This document shows positions 44,498 to 53,196 of a stretch of DNA of 64,000 bases, in pieces. The DNA comes from a virus. Both the position numbers and the translations under genes were made by a program. Below the pieces are notes generated by a model. That model worked only from the letters and a program-made list of their open reading frames with translations, was not told where the DNA came from and did not search any database. The DNA is taken from positions 1 to 64,000 of the IMG/VR virus record IMGVR_UViG_3300035698_007355. One strand, given 5' to 3'. The first letter of the stretch is position 1. Each line of letters opens with the position of its first letter.

Positions 44498-45522
44498 ATA
44501 AATTAAAAATTGGATTTGCAGACAACCTCTATGGAACCCCAAAAGGCCATAGTTATGTTGTCAGAGATATGGTTAAAATATTTAAAGATGAAGGACATGA
44601 AACTCATATGTACAGAATAGGAGACAATCCTATAGATGTAGAATTTGATATCCCAGACACTATAAAATCTTTTACAGGTAGAAATTTACCAAAAGATGAA
44701 TTTATAGCTTGGATTAAAGAAAAAAAACTTGATTATTGTGTATTTATGGAATATCAACAATGGTGGAATGAAGATTATGATAAACTTCAAGTATGTAAAG
44801 ACCTTGGAGTTAAAACAGCAGGATTTTTAGTATGGGAAAAACTAGATTGGGATAAATTAGAGCATTATAAATTATATACTAAAATATTATGTCCTACAGG
44901 ATTTCAAACTAGATTATTAAGAGGAAAAGGGCTTATGAACGCAGTACATACTCCTTGGGGAGTATTTAAAGATGAAATAGATAAAGTATTTATGCCTGAA
45001 CGAGAAGATGATAACGTAGTATTTTATCATTGTGCAGGTAGTGGTGGAGTAGAAAATAGAAAAAATACAGATGCTGTAGTAGAAGCATATAATAAAATAA
45101 AAGATGGAAATACAAGATTACAAATGACACACTTAGGTAAAAAAGTATTTAATAGAAAAGAAATAATATCTTTTATGAAATACTCAGATGTATTAATAAA
45201 TACTGCTAAATGGGACACTATAGGATTAAATTCATTAGAAGCTAATATGTGTGGTAGTCCAGCAATAGTAGTTGATATGGACCCCATGAATGAATTGGTT
45301 AAGAATAATACTAATGGATTTACAGTCCCTGGAAAACTAGGAGAAAGTAGAATAGTTACTTGCCCTATTTATAATGTTGACGTTGATGAACTAGCTAAAA
45401 AAATGGAAATATGTAAAAATAAGATAGTTTTAGATACTCTTAAAAGTAGTTCAAGAAAATTTGCAGAAATTAACTTTGATTGGGATATTAATAAAGAATT
45501 TCTTTTAAAACATTTTAAATGA
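44494..45522 (+). CDS. GT-B glycosyltransferase
   Basis: This 342-residue protein resembles family 1/4 glycosyltransferases: an N-terminal KIGFADNLYGTPKGHSYVVRDMVKIF (loop after first strand), central NRKNTDAVVEAYNKIK, and a donor-site DTIGLNSLEANMCGSPAIVVD (about 232-252). It overlaps the dehydratase stop by four bases, suggesting it uses the sugar nucleotide made there. Acceptor unknown. Confidence 0.8.
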   Translation: MNKLKIGFADNLYGTPKGHSYVVRDMVKIFKDEGHETHMYRIGDNPIDVEFDIPDTIKSFTGRNLPKDEFIAWIKEKKLDYCVFMEYQQWWNEDYDKLQVCKDLGVKTAGFLVWEKLDWDKLEHYKLYTKILCPTGFQTRLLRGKGLMNAVHTPWGVFKDEIDKVFMPEREDDNVVFYHCAGSGGVENRKNTDAVVEAYNKIKDGNTRLQMTHLGKKVFNRKEIISFMKYSDVLINTAKWDTIGLNSLEANMCGSPAIVVDMDPMNELVKNNTNGFTVPGKLGESRIVTCPIYNVDVDELAKKMEICKNKIVLDTLKSSSRKFAEINFDWDINKEFLLKHFK

Positions 45523-45531
45523 GGTGTAATA

Positions 45532-45735
45532 ATGAAAAATAGTTGTCCTTTTAAGGACGAATTAATTGAGATAATACAAATGAAGACTGCTCCAATATGT
45601 TTTCATTGTGGTAATCCTTATATTAGGGATTTAATACATTGTGGGGCTTACCATAATACGTGGATGCCTAATTGTAAATGTCTCAGTAAAACAACAATAA
45701 GAATAGTAACTGGAAATGGATTTAGAATCGAATAG
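45532..45735 (+). CDS. Small zinc-binding protein
   Basis: This 67-residue protein has CFHCGNPY and later a His/Cys-rich part (HCGAYHNTW, NCKC), which suggests a bound zinc. It lies between the glycosyltransferase and aminotransferase-fold genes. Role unknown. Confidence 0.55.
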   Translation: MKNSCPFKDELIEIIQMKTAPICFHCGNPYIRDLIHCGAYHNTWMPNCKCLSKTTIRIVTGNGFRIE

Positions 45736-45743
45736 GTGAAAAA

Positions 45744-46823
45744 ATGATAAGAATAGGAGATTTCATTCCTGAGAAGAAACATATAGACGCAGTTCTAGAA
45801 GTTATTAAATCAGGACGTATAACAGAAGGCTCAAAAGTTAAAGAACTAGAGAAAGTTATGGCTAAATACCTAGATGTAAAACACGCAATACTTACAACAA
45901 ATGGAACAGTAGCTTTACAATTAGTAGCAACATATCTAAGACATAGAGACAAAGATAATGTTAATACAGCTATTCCAGCTATGACATTTCCAGCAACTAT
46001 AAATGCATTTGCTGTTGGTGGATTTCCAGTAGCTCTAGTAGATATTAAAGAAGATTTACAAATAGATATTGGTAAAATCACAGATGAAATGAAACCAAAT
46101 ATTGATATTATAGTACCTGTACATCTTATGGGGTATACAGCAGATATGGATAAAATTATGGCTGACGCTGAGAAATATGGTTGGACAGTTGTTGAAGACG
46201 CTTGTGAAGCGTTTGGGTCAGAATATAAAGGTAAAAAAGTAGGAACTATAGGACACTTTGGTTGTTTTAGTTTTTATGTATCACATAACATAACAGCAGG
46301 AGAACTTGGTATGGTTGTAACAAACGATGACGAAGCTGCTAAAATTATGAGAAGTATGAAGAATCACGGAAGAACAGGAGATTCAATGAAATTCCTACAC
46401 GGATATATTGGGTCTAATTATAAAACAACAGAATTCACAGCAGCTATAGGATTAGCTAATATGGAGAATGTTAATGATATTATATCTGAGAGAAAAGCAA
46501 ATTGTCAATACTTTTTAGATAATATCAAGAATGATAATTTAATATTATTTCCAGTACCAGAAGGGTTTAGTCCATTAGGATATCCTATAAAATGCTTAAC
46601 CCCTAAATATAGAACAAAGATTTGTAAAAAATTAAATGATAATAATATTGAAACAAGAGACATCTTTCCTTGTCTAGCTAACCAGGACGCGTATAGAGTG
46701 CATTTTAGAGACTCTAATCTCCCAGTAGCAGATACACTAGAAAAAACTGTTTTCTATATAGGATGTCACCAATTTTTGTCTGAGAGCGATAAGAAGAAAA
46801 TAATAGAGGTATTATCAGAATGA
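45744..46823 (+). CDS. DegT-family PLP enzyme with His in place of the lysine: probable sugar 3-dehydratase
   Basis: This 359-residue protein has the DegT/DnrJ/EryC1 fold: GRITEGSKVKELE (24-36), NGTVALQL (53-60), EDACEAFGSEYKGKKVGT (151-168) and the cofactor motif CFSFYVSHNITAGELGMVVT (174-193). In aminotransferases of the family this motif carries the Schiff-base Lys; here residue 181 is His (SHN). His at this place defines GDP-4-keto-6-deoxymannose 3-dehydratase (ColD) and the E1 3-dehydrases, which make 3-deoxysugars. Together with the upstream GDP-mannose dehydratase this predicts a GDP-3,6-dideoxyhexose route. No ColC-like reductase/epimerase is seen in the window. Confidence 0.8.
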   Translation: MIRIGDFIPEKKHIDAVLEVIKSGRITEGSKVKELEKVMAKYLDVKHAILTTNGTVALQLVATYLRHRDKDNVNTAIPAMTFPATINAFAVGGFPVALVDIKEDLQIDIGKITDEMKPNIDIIVPVHLMGYTADMDKIMADAEKYGWTVVEDACEAFGSEYKGKKVGTIGHFGCFSFYVSHNITAGELGMVVTNDDEAAKIMRSMKNHGRTGDSMKFLHGYIGSNYKTTEFTAAIGLANMENVNDIISERKANCQYFLDNIKNDNLILFPVPEGFSPLGYPIKCLTPKYRTKICKKLNDNNIETRDIFPCLANQDAYRVHFRDSNLPVADTLEKTVFYIGCHQFLSESDKKKIIEVLSE

Positions 46824-47896
46824 AATTATTATATATAGCATTAGACTCATTAAATCATTCAATAAGGATTTGTAACGAACTAGTTAAGAAAGGATATGAA
46901 ATAACCTTAGTTGCTATGGATGAAGATTATTATGATAATGAAAATATTCCAATTCCAGATAAAAAAATTAAATTAATTCAAGATACTTTAAAAAACATTG
47001 AAAATCCTGAAACATTTCCATATGATAAAGTTAAAGAAAAATACGATATGATATTTGGGTCAACAATGAGATGTGCTCCAATATGTTCAGTATTAAAAGG
47101 TAAAATGAAAATTCCTTGGTATAATATGGTATTAGATATACCAACTCATTTACTTATGAGATATAAAGCACGTAGAGAATTATGGGAGACAATATATTTA
47201 CCATCATTAGACTATGCAGATAAAATATTACTTAATACTAATATTGCTATGAGTGAATATAAACGAATAACTGGTAATAGAGCTAAACCTTGTGATGTAG
47301 TAACTTATCCAACACACTTACCAAGTAAGTTCTTTATGGAAGGACTTGGAAAAAGAGGTGACTATGTTATATCAGTTGGAAGATTAGTTGCTGAAAAAAA
47401 CTTTATTATTATTCCAATAGCATTATCAATGATTAAAGGAATTAATAAATATGTAGCGATAGGACCTGACAAAGGCCAATTACAAAAAATAAAAGATATG
47501 TGCAAGCAATATGGAGTAGAATTCGAACATTATACAAATGTATCAGGAGAAAAAAAGATGGAACTCATAAGTAAAAGCGCAATGATGATTTATCCACAAC
47601 ATACTGAATATATTGGTGGATTACCACCTTATGAAGGAATGTTTTGTGGAAAACCAGTAATTTGTTCAATGTATAAAATCTTAATAGATTTATATGGACC
47701 AAATGCATTATATTTTACACCAGGGGAAGTTTTAGAGCTTGCAAAGAATATTTCATTTGTTATGAGTTGTAAAGATGAACTTTATGAAAGGTTAGGACAA
47801 AATGCAGCAGAATTTGCTGAAATTGAAGCTGGATACGAGAAATTTGCAGATGGTCTGCATAATTTTTTAGAAAATAAAAAAGAGGAAGAAAAATGA
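46820..47896 (+). CDS. Family-4-like glycosyltransferase
   Basis: This 358-residue protein has a GT-B layout: N-terminal YIALDSLNHSIRICNELVKKGYEITLV, a hinge YVISVGRLVAEKNFIIIPIA (about 174-193), and donor motif YIGGLPPYEGMFCGKPVICS (about 253-272). SVGRLVAEKN is the classic start of the family 4 C-terminal domain. It overlaps both neighbours by ATGA, so it is strictly coupled with the dehydratase operon. Confidence 0.85.
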   Translation: MKLLYIALDSLNHSIRICNELVKKGYEITLVAMDEDYYDNENIPIPDKKIKLIQDTLKNIENPETFPYDKVKEKYDMIFGSTMRCAPICSVLKGKMKIPWYNMVLDIPTHLLMRYKARRELWETIYLPSLDYADKILLNTNIAMSEYKRITGNRAKPCDVVTYPTHLPSKFFMEGLGKRGDYVISVGRLVAEKNFIIIPIALSMIKGINKYVAIGPDKGQLQKIKDMCKQYGVEFEHYTNVSGEKKMELISKSAMMIYPQHTEYIGGLPPYEGMFCGKPVICSMYKILIDLYGPNALYFTPGEVLELAKNISFVMSCKDELYERLGQNAAEFAEIEAGYEKFADGLHNFLENKKEEEK

Positions 47897-48051
47897 ATAG
47901 TAATACAACAGATATTAAATATACATTTACATATGTACCACCATTCCGTTATTATGAAGAATGTGATTGTGATATATGTCCGTGTTGTGGTAAACGAAGA
48001 CGAAGAAGTCTAGATAAGCCTTGGATAGTAACTTGCGGAGGACAACAATGA
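47893..48051 (+). CDS. Cys-rich small protein, 52 aa
   Basis: This 52-residue ORF overlaps both neighbours by four bases. It has CDCDICPCCGKRRRR, a zinc knuckle followed by a basic run, and a lone C-terminal Cys. Possibly a nucleic-acid- or protein-binding zinc peptide. Confidence 0.6.
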   Translation: MNSNTTDIKYTFTYVPPFRYYEECDCDICPCCGKRRRRSLDKPWIVTCGGQQ

Positions 48052-49049
48052 GTGATATTTTATTAGCTTGTCCTATGGAGGATGGACAATCAGGAACATT
48101 TATACAAGAAGCTCTATTAGAGTTAGATTATAGAGTAGCAGTATTTGATTGGAGAAAATTCGGAAATACATATGGGCAAGAAGGATTAAATAAAGAATTT
48201 ATAGATGCTCACAAAAAACTTAAACCAGATTTAACAATTATAATTAAGGGTGGCGGGATAGAATCAACTACAATAGATAAAATTAAAAAATTCCATAAAG
48301 GAAAAATTGTTGGATGGATATTTGATGTTACTTTAGGAGGAATTTACATAAAAGATATACCACGATATGTAGATTTTTGTAAATCATTAGATATTTTTTT
48401 CACAATAGACGCAGAAGCAGTTCCAGAGTTAAATAAACTCGGAATTAATTGTAAATGGCTTCCACAAGGGTTTTTTGAACCACTATATAGAGAACAAGTG
48501 TTTAATTATGTTCAAAAAAAGAGATTTGGGTCAGATATAGCATTTATTGGTTCAGTTGGGTCATTTCATCCAGAAAGAGAGAAATTTTTAAAAAGATTAC
48601 ACCAAGAAGGGTTTTATTTCAAAATTTATGGCGAAGTTTTATATCCAGAAGGTAAAGAACCTGATTGGGTAGTAGAACATCATACAGGATTTGCTGTAAA
48701 GAATGATATACACTCAGTTGTAGTTGGGTCAAGTAAAATTATGATAGGATTAGATGGTTGGCCTCATAGAGACAAGTCGTATTCACTTAGACTTTATAAA
48801 ACATTAGGAGCAGGCGGATTTTATTTAATGAATCATACAAAAAATGTTGAAGAAATATTTACACCAGGAGTTCACCTTGATACTTTCAAAGATGAAGATG
48901 AAATGGTTGAAAAAATCATAGAATATTTAAATGATGATGATTTGAGAGAAAAAATAGCAAAGGATGGGCAAGAAGAGGTATTAAAAAATCACACACAGGA
49001 GGTTGTAATGAAAAAACTATTAAAGGGAGTGTTAGAATTAACGGAATAA
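48048..49049 (+). CDS. CgeB-like glycosyltransferase
   Basis: This 333-residue protein begins at ATG 48048 (ATGA overlap, GGAGGA upstream), not at the in-frame ATG 48021. It has a GT-B form: KPDLTIIIKGGG (about 55-66), GWIFDVT, TIDAEAVPELNKLGINCKWLPQGF (about 125-148), IAFIGSVGSFHPERE (about 166-180) and YSLRLYKTLGAGGFYLMN (about 235-252). This is the pattern of CgeB/spore-maturation-type glycosyltransferases often found in viral and surface-glycan clusters. Confidence 0.75.
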   Translation: MSDILLACPMEDGQSGTFIQEALLELDYRVAVFDWRKFGNTYGQEGLNKEFIDAHKKLKPDLTIIIKGGGIESTTIDKIKKFHKGKIVGWIFDVTLGGIYIKDIPRYVDFCKSLDIFFTIDAEAVPELNKLGINCKWLPQGFFEPLYREQVFNYVQKKRFGSDIAFIGSVGSFHPEREKFLKRLHQEGFYFKIYGEVLYPEGKEPDWVVEHHTGFAVKNDIHSVVVGSSKIMIGLDGWPHRDKSYSLRLYKTLGAGGFYLMNHTKNVEEIFTPGVHLDTFKDEDEMVEKIIEYLNDDDLREKIAKDGQEEVLKNHTQEVVMKKLLKGVLELTE

Positions 49050-49050
49050 C

Positions 49051-49065
49051 CGAAACATTTATATA
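49051..49065 (+). promoter_or_regulatory. Archaeal BRE/TATA promoter, leaderless type
   Basis: CGAAACATTTATATA, 24 bases before the terminase ATG; the next five bases (GTTGA) equal those after the 39750 promoter. Confidence 0.88.
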
Positions 49066-49089
49066 GTTGATATTACATAACATAATAAT

Positions 49090-50745
49090 ATGCGAACATA
49101 TAAGGAAATGATTAAGGATTACTTAATCTGGTTCAATCAACGACAAAAGGAACAGGGAACACCCGAAGAAAACTTAGATGATTATTTTAGAGAAGAATCA
49201 CAAGAAGCTACAGTAAAAAAAGGTAAAGTTTGGGCAGAAATATTAAGATTGTCTTATTTACCAGAAGAAGGGATATTTTGGTTCACAAAATTCATTTTAG
49301 GAGACTTAATGTATGCAGGATATCCAAATCCAATACGATTTAACCATTTATGGTGGAAATGGACTAAAATAGCCAATTCCGGTGACCATATTTCAATAAA
49401 ATGTTCAAGACAGCATGGAAAATCAACATATTGGACTGTTTTACAATCGATTTATAGGACAAGTATGTTTGAACATTATAATGTACTAATAGAATCAGCT
49501 TCAGAAGACCAAGCAGTAATGCTTATGGGATATATTGTTAATATAATTAATAATAATGAATTCCTGCAAAATAAAAAAGCTAAAAGTGCTAAATGGAGTA
49601 CAACAGAGATTAGTTTTAATGGTGGAAAAATAGTTGGTAAGGGTGTAGGGTCAGAAGTTAGAGGTGGAACTTATGATTATATAGTTGCTGACGATATTTT
49701 ACGTTCAGATAATAAATTAGGTGATGATGACATAGAAAAATTCGTTGGAGAAGAGCTAGAAGCTATGATTTTCGTCCGAAAAGGACAAATGGTGCTTGTA
49801 GGGACTCCAAAATCAGAATCAGACATATTTTCAACGATTGATGAACGAATTTACAATGGGTCATCAGGTTGGAAACAATATACTTATCCAGCAATATTAA
49901 ATTGGGACACTAAAGAAATATTATGTCCTGATAGGTTTACTTGGGACCAATTAATGCGAAAAAGACAAATTATGGGTAATATGAAATTCGATAAAGAATT
50001 TATGTGTCAAACTTATAGCAGTGGGTCACAATTATTTCCTAATGAGTTGCGTAAACTAGCAATGGATAAAGGAAAACAATATAAATTATATTCAAAGGCG
50101 AAGCCTGAAGAAATTAGTAAAATAGCATATTATATTGGGGTAGACGTTGCACGAGCTGGTACAGCTAGCGCAGATTATACAGTAGCAACTGTAATAGCTT
50201 ATAACACAGAAGACCAAACCAAACGAGTTGTATGGTTATGGAGAAAAAAAGGTTTAAAAATAAATGAACAAGTAAGTCAAATAGCTGAAATATCAAAACA
50301 ATTTAATAATCCAGTAATTTTAGTAGAACAGAATAATATTGGACAAGACTTTATAGATGAGATGGTAGATAACTACAATTTAAATGTAGAAGCATTTCTC
50401 ACAACTAAAGGTAGTAAATATGAAGATTTGATTAGATATTTAGTAGCAGCGTTTGAAAATGAGAAAATCATATTACCAACAGGTAACGATTTTAGTAAAG
50501 AAGTCATTAAAGATTTAGATAGGGAATTGGAAAGATTTGTAGTTGAAATCACAAAAGCTGGCAACGAAGTATTTAAAGGGTCAGGACATTCACATGATGA
50601 TATGGTGATAAGTCTTGCATTAGCTAATAGGTGTACTCAAAGTTATGGGTATTCACCATTTTCAAGTTCGTTGTCAACTAAAAAATCATCTGCTTTAGAG
50701 AATTTTGCAGCAACCGGGGATTTAAGAGAAGTACTTAGATTTTAG
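49090..50745 (+). CDS. Terminase large subunit
   Basis: This 551-residue protein has the ATPase core with Walker A SRQHGKST (residues 106-113) and Walker B YIVADD (197-202), a coupling motif VGTPKS (237-242), and an RNase H-like nuclease with Asp352 (YIGVDVARAGTASADYT), Glu413 (ILVEQNN) and Asp503/504 (GHSHDDMVISLA). It pumps and cuts viral DNA at the portal. It has its own leaderless promoter. The Walker A has Gln-His in place of the more common Arg-Gly-type spacing but keeps GKST. Confidence 0.93.
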   Translation: MRTYKEMIKDYLIWFNQRQKEQGTPEENLDDYFREESQEATVKKGKVWAEILRLSYLPEEGIFWFTKFILGDLMYAGYPNPIRFNHLWWKWTKIANSGDHISIKCSRQHGKSTYWTVLQSIYRTSMFEHYNVLIESASEDQAVMLMGYIVNIINNNEFLQNKKAKSAKWSTTEISFNGGKIVGKGVGSEVRGGTYDYIVADDILRSDNKLGDDDIEKFVGEELEAMIFVRKGQMVLVGTPKSESDIFSTIDERIYNGSSGWKQYTYPAILNWDTKEILCPDRFTWDQLMRKRQIMGNMKFDKEFMCQTYSSGSQLFPNELRKLAMDKGKQYKLYSKAKPEEISKIAYYIGVDVARAGTASADYTVATVIAYNTEDQTKRVVWLWRKKGLKINEQVSQIAEISKQFNNPVILVEQNNIGQDFIDEMVDNYNLNVEAFLTTKGSKYEDLIRYLVAAFENEKIILPTGNDFSKEVIKDLDRELERFVVEITKAGNEVFKGSGHSHDDMVISLALANRCTQSYGYSPFSSSLSTKKSSALENFAATGDLREVLRF

Positions 50746-50755
50746 GAGGCAATAA

Positions 50756-51574
50756 ATGGCTAAAAAACAAGAGAAGACATTAATAGAGTTATTAGGAGAA
50801 AATTTAGACAAACGACATGCACGAGAAGTAAATTTAATAAAAGTAGAACTTAAAGATGAAAGACCTATAATAGTACCATTAAGCGATGTGCATTTAGGAA
50901 GTCCTGAATGTAATGAAGAACTATTTATGAATAATATGCAATGGGTATATGAAAATAAAAATACACATTTAATATTGAATGGTGATTTATTAGAAGCAAG
51001 CACAAGAACAAGTGTAGGCGCAGGTGTTTATGAACAAAAGCAACACGCTGGTAGCCAACTAGAAAGAATGTTAGACATCCTTAAACCATTTGCGGATGAA
51101 GGACGAATAATAGGTATAACAAACGGAAACCATGAAGATAGGATATATCAGATGTCTGGTGTGGATATTACTCGTTTAATGGCTAATAACCTGAACGTTC
51201 CATACTTTAAGAATGGTGGATTTTTTAAAATCAAAGTAGGACCACAAAATTATCATATGTATTTCACACATGGAAGTAGTGGCGCAAGTTTACCATACAC
51301 AAAAATTAAGAAAACATTGGATTTAGCAAGATTTATAAATGTAGATTTATATGGTAATGGACATGTACACGATAGTCAAGTACATACACAAGAATATTTC
51401 GGTATAGATAATAGAAGTGGAACAGTAATGAAACAAACAAGATATTTCGTAATAACAGGACATTACCTTAATTGGGAAGGATATGCACAAATGAAAAGTC
51501 TTGTACCAAGTAAACAAGGAACACCTAAAATTAAGTTACACTCAGATGAAAAGATGATTCGTGTAAGTTTATAA
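50756..51574 (+). CDS. Metallophosphoesterase (calcineurin-like)
   Basis: This 272-residue protein has all five motifs of the family: SDVHLGS (43-49), NGDLLE (75-80), NGNHEDR (123-129), THGSS (171-175) and GNGHVHD (200-206). It therefore probably binds two metals and cleaves phosphoesters. The substrate could be DNA ends (as in SbcD/Mre11) or a small nucleotide. AGGAGG precedes the ATG. It lies just after the terminase gene, so a DNA-end-processing role in packaging or recombination is possible. Confidence 0.85.
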   Translation: MAKKQEKTLIELLGENLDKRHAREVNLIKVELKDERPIIVPLSDVHLGSPECNEELFMNNMQWVYENKNTHLILNGDLLEASTRTSVGAGVYEQKQHAGSQLERMLDILKPFADEGRIIGITNGNHEDRIYQMSGVDITRLMANNLNVPYFKNGGFFKIKVGPQNYHMYFTHGSSGASLPYTKIKKTLDLARFINVDLYGNGHVHDSQVHTQEYFGIDNRSGTVMKQTRYFVITGHYLNWEGYAQMKSLVPSKQGTPKIKLHSDEKMIRVSL

Positions 51575-51575
51575 G

Positions 51576-51707
51576 ATGGTTGAAATATGTGAACCTGAAT
51601 GTCCATATTGTTATAGTGGAAAAATAGTAATGGACACTAATGTTCCAAGTATATTATTTTGTAATAGATGTTTTAAAGAAGTTAAATTAAAGAAATTTGA
51701 GAGGTGA
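51576..51707 (+). CDS. Zinc-ribbon peptide, 43 aa
   Basis: This ORF starts one base after the phosphoesterase stop and encodes CEPECPYCYSG and CNRCFKEV, a two-knuckle zinc ribbon. It is one of two adjacent ribbons. Possible transcription or translation modulator. Confidence 0.6.
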   Translation: MVEICEPECPYCYSGKIVMDTNVPSILFCNRCFKEVKLKKFER

Positions 51708-51713
51708 AAGACA

Positions 51714-51827
51714 ATGAATTGTCCAGCATGTGGAATAGGAGAAAAATACCAAATACCAACTAAAACAGAGAACAAAGTTCAGTGTAGAGGGTGTGGTACA
51801 ATATTTTTTGATAAAACAAAATTATAG
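51714..51827 (+). CDS. Zinc-ribbon peptide, 37 aa
   Basis: This 37-residue ORF encodes NCPACGIGEKYQIPTKTENK and CRGCGTIFF, a classic CPxCG...CxxCG zinc ribbon, with GAGGTGAAAG upstream. Such minimal ribbons are common in archaea. Confidence 0.65.
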   Translation: MNCPACGIGEKYQIPTKTENKVQCRGCGTIFFDKTKL

Positions 51828-51835
51828 AGGTTAAA

Positions 51836-52045
51836 ATGAGTGAGAAAAAAGAAAGAGTAGGAATAGTTCAAGCAATCACAAATATTGAAGAGTATTTTGT
51901 TAAAGAAAAGTTAACAGCTCACGAAATACTTATAATATTAAGAGATTTAGAGAATACAGCGATAGTGGCATTAGTTTTAGGTGCACACGAAGAAAGACAA
52001 AAAACAAAAGCTAAAGAATTGAAAGATGAAGCGCCAACTAAATAA
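51836..52045 (+). CDS. Small helical protein, unknown
   Basis: This 69-residue protein has amphipathic helices (AHEILIILRDLENTAIVALVLGAHEE) and a Lys/Glu tail. GAGG precedes the ATG. Its last 20 bases overlap the methyltransferase gene. Confidence 0.55.
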   Translation: MSEKKERVGIVQAITNIEEYFVKEKLTAHEILIILRDLENTAIVALVLGAHEERQKTKAKELKDEAPTK

Positions 52046-52763
52046 ATTTGATGTCCAAGCTATAAGTGATGGAGTTTTAAATACATTTTTAGTAACTTTT
52101 ACTAAAGATTCTAAAACACTACAAGCTCACGACTATATGATTATAGAAGATGAGGACTTTAAAGGAAAAATACTTGATGTAGGGTGTGGTCCAGGGAAGT
52201 TAGCTATAATGGCTAAATTACTCAATGAGGACTTAGATATTACTATATTTGATGGCAGTGTTGTTAATTTACAAATAGCTATGTCACTAATATATAATGC
52301 AGGGCTTAATGAATATTTTAATAAAAGTATAAAAGCTGAATTAGGTCTAATTGGAAAGAAATTAGAGCATAGATATGATACTATAGTACTAAATCACATT
52401 TTAGAACATTTAGATAGCTTAGATGAAGCGTTTGACTGGTTAAATGAAATATTAGAGCCTGGTGGAACAATTTTTATAGCAGTTCCTTATAAAGACTTTC
52501 ATTACAGTCAAAATCACACAAGATTTTTTAAAGTATCAAGTGATACTAATAATAATGGAATATTAGACCCAGACCATAAGTGTTTTGATATAGATACTTA
52601 TTTAGATGGTTTAGGAATAGATGCAGAAATAACAATATTTGATGAAAGTCAAGTAGACATAAGACAGCCATATAATAGTCGTGGACAATTAGATATGTTA
52701 ATCAAAATCAAAAAACCTGGTAACGAAGTAGTATCATCAGACACAATATTAAGCAAACACTGA
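52026..52763 (+). CDS. SAM-dependent methyltransferase
   Basis: This 245-residue class I methyltransferase has motif I KILDVGCGPGKLA (48-60), an acidic motif II region (DITIFDGS) and a post-motif NHILEHLDSLDEAFDWL (about 119-135), then EPGGTIFIAVP. This is the form of small-molecule or sugar methyltransferases (type 11). It could modify the deoxysugar made upstream or a DNA/tRNA base; the motif EHLDS favours a small molecule. Confidence 0.85.
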   Translation: MKRQLNKFDVQAISDGVLNTFLVTFTKDSKTLQAHDYMIIEDEDFKGKILDVGCGPGKLAIMAKLLNEDLDITIFDGSVVNLQIAMSLIYNAGLNEYFNKSIKAELGLIGKKLEHRYDTIVLNHILEHLDSLDEAFDWLNEILEPGGTIFIAVPYKDFHYSQNHTRFFKVSSDTNNNGILDPDHKCFDIDTYLDGLGIDAEITIFDESQVDIRQPYNSRGQLDMLIKIKKPGNEVVSSDTILSKH

Positions 52764-52862
52764 TACCTTTACATACGTTACTCAACCTGACAGAACAAAG
52801 TTATACGTAACACACTTACGTACATTAAATCCTTACCATCATAATTATGCCCTGTAGCATAT

Positions 52863-52936
52863 GCCCTTGTAGCATAATTGGCTAGTGCAGTTGGTTTGTA
52901 ACCAACAGGTTGTCGGTTCGACTCCGACCAAGGGCT
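52863..52936 (+). tRNA. tRNA-Thr (TGT)
   Basis: Acceptor halves GCCCTTG and CAAGGGC pair fully. The anticodon stem TTGGT/ACCAA carries the loop TTTGTAA region with anticodon TGT, and the T arm is TCGG-TTCGACT-CCGA. No CCA is encoded. A partial copy of its 5' end (TGCCCTGTAGCAT) lies just upstream at about 52849. Confidence 0.88.
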
Positions 52937-52945
52937 TTTAGTATT

Positions 52946-53020
52946 GGGGCTGTAGCATAATCCGGTTAATGTGCCTGGCTGTTGACCAGAGGATTACAGG
53001 TTCAAATCCTGTCGGCTCCG
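52946..53020 (+). tRNA. tRNA-Asn (GTT)
   Basis: The acceptor stem GGGGCTG/CGGCTCC is closed with two G-T pairs; the loop CTGTTGA has anticodon GTT; the T arm is ACAGG-TTCAAAT-CCTGT. It is nine bases after the tRNA-Thr. No CCA is encoded. Confidence 0.88.
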
Positions 53021-53026
53021 CTTTTA

Positions 53027-53100
53027 TGCGTCATTGGTGTTAACGGTAGCATCTCTGGCTTCCAACCAGATGGAGTGAGTTCAAATCTTGCATGGCGCAT
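53027..53100 (+). tRNA. tRNA-Gly (TCC)
   Basis: The acceptor stem TGCGTCA/TGGCGCA starts with a T-A pair, which is unusual for tRNA; the anticodon stem TCTGG/CCAGA holds the loop CTTCCAA with anticodon TCC. T arm has TTCAAAT. It lies six bases after the tRNA-Asn. Confidence 0.85.
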
Positions 53101-53102
53101 AT

Positions 53103-53174
53103 GCCTCTATAGTGTAGTAGTTATCATCCGACGTTGTCTGCGTTGGGACGAGGGTGCAAGTCCCGTAAACTCCA
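53103..53174 (+). pseudogene. tRNA-Asp-like sequence (GTC) with broken acceptor stem
   Basis: D arm GTGTAG...ATCAT, anticodon stem CGACG/CGTTG with loop TTGTCTG (anticodon GTC) and a TGCAAGT T-loop give a tRNA-Asp shape. But the predicted acceptor halves GCCTCTA and AAACTCC form only two of seven pairs, and the T stem has a mismatch. It is either a decayed copy, or it is repaired by editing or trans-assembly; decay is the simplest view. Confidence 0.65.
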
Positions 53175-53196
53175 TTTTTATTAAACAGGTGAGAAA

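Noticed and set aside
52863-53100. Integration site (att) in the tRNA cluster
   Set aside because: No integrase gene and no duplicated 3' tRNA end are seen; the tRNAs look virus-borne.
53103-53174. Functional tRNA-Asp
   Set aside because: The acceptor stem forms only two of seven pairs and the T stem has a mismatch, so it is listed as a tRNA-like pseudogene.
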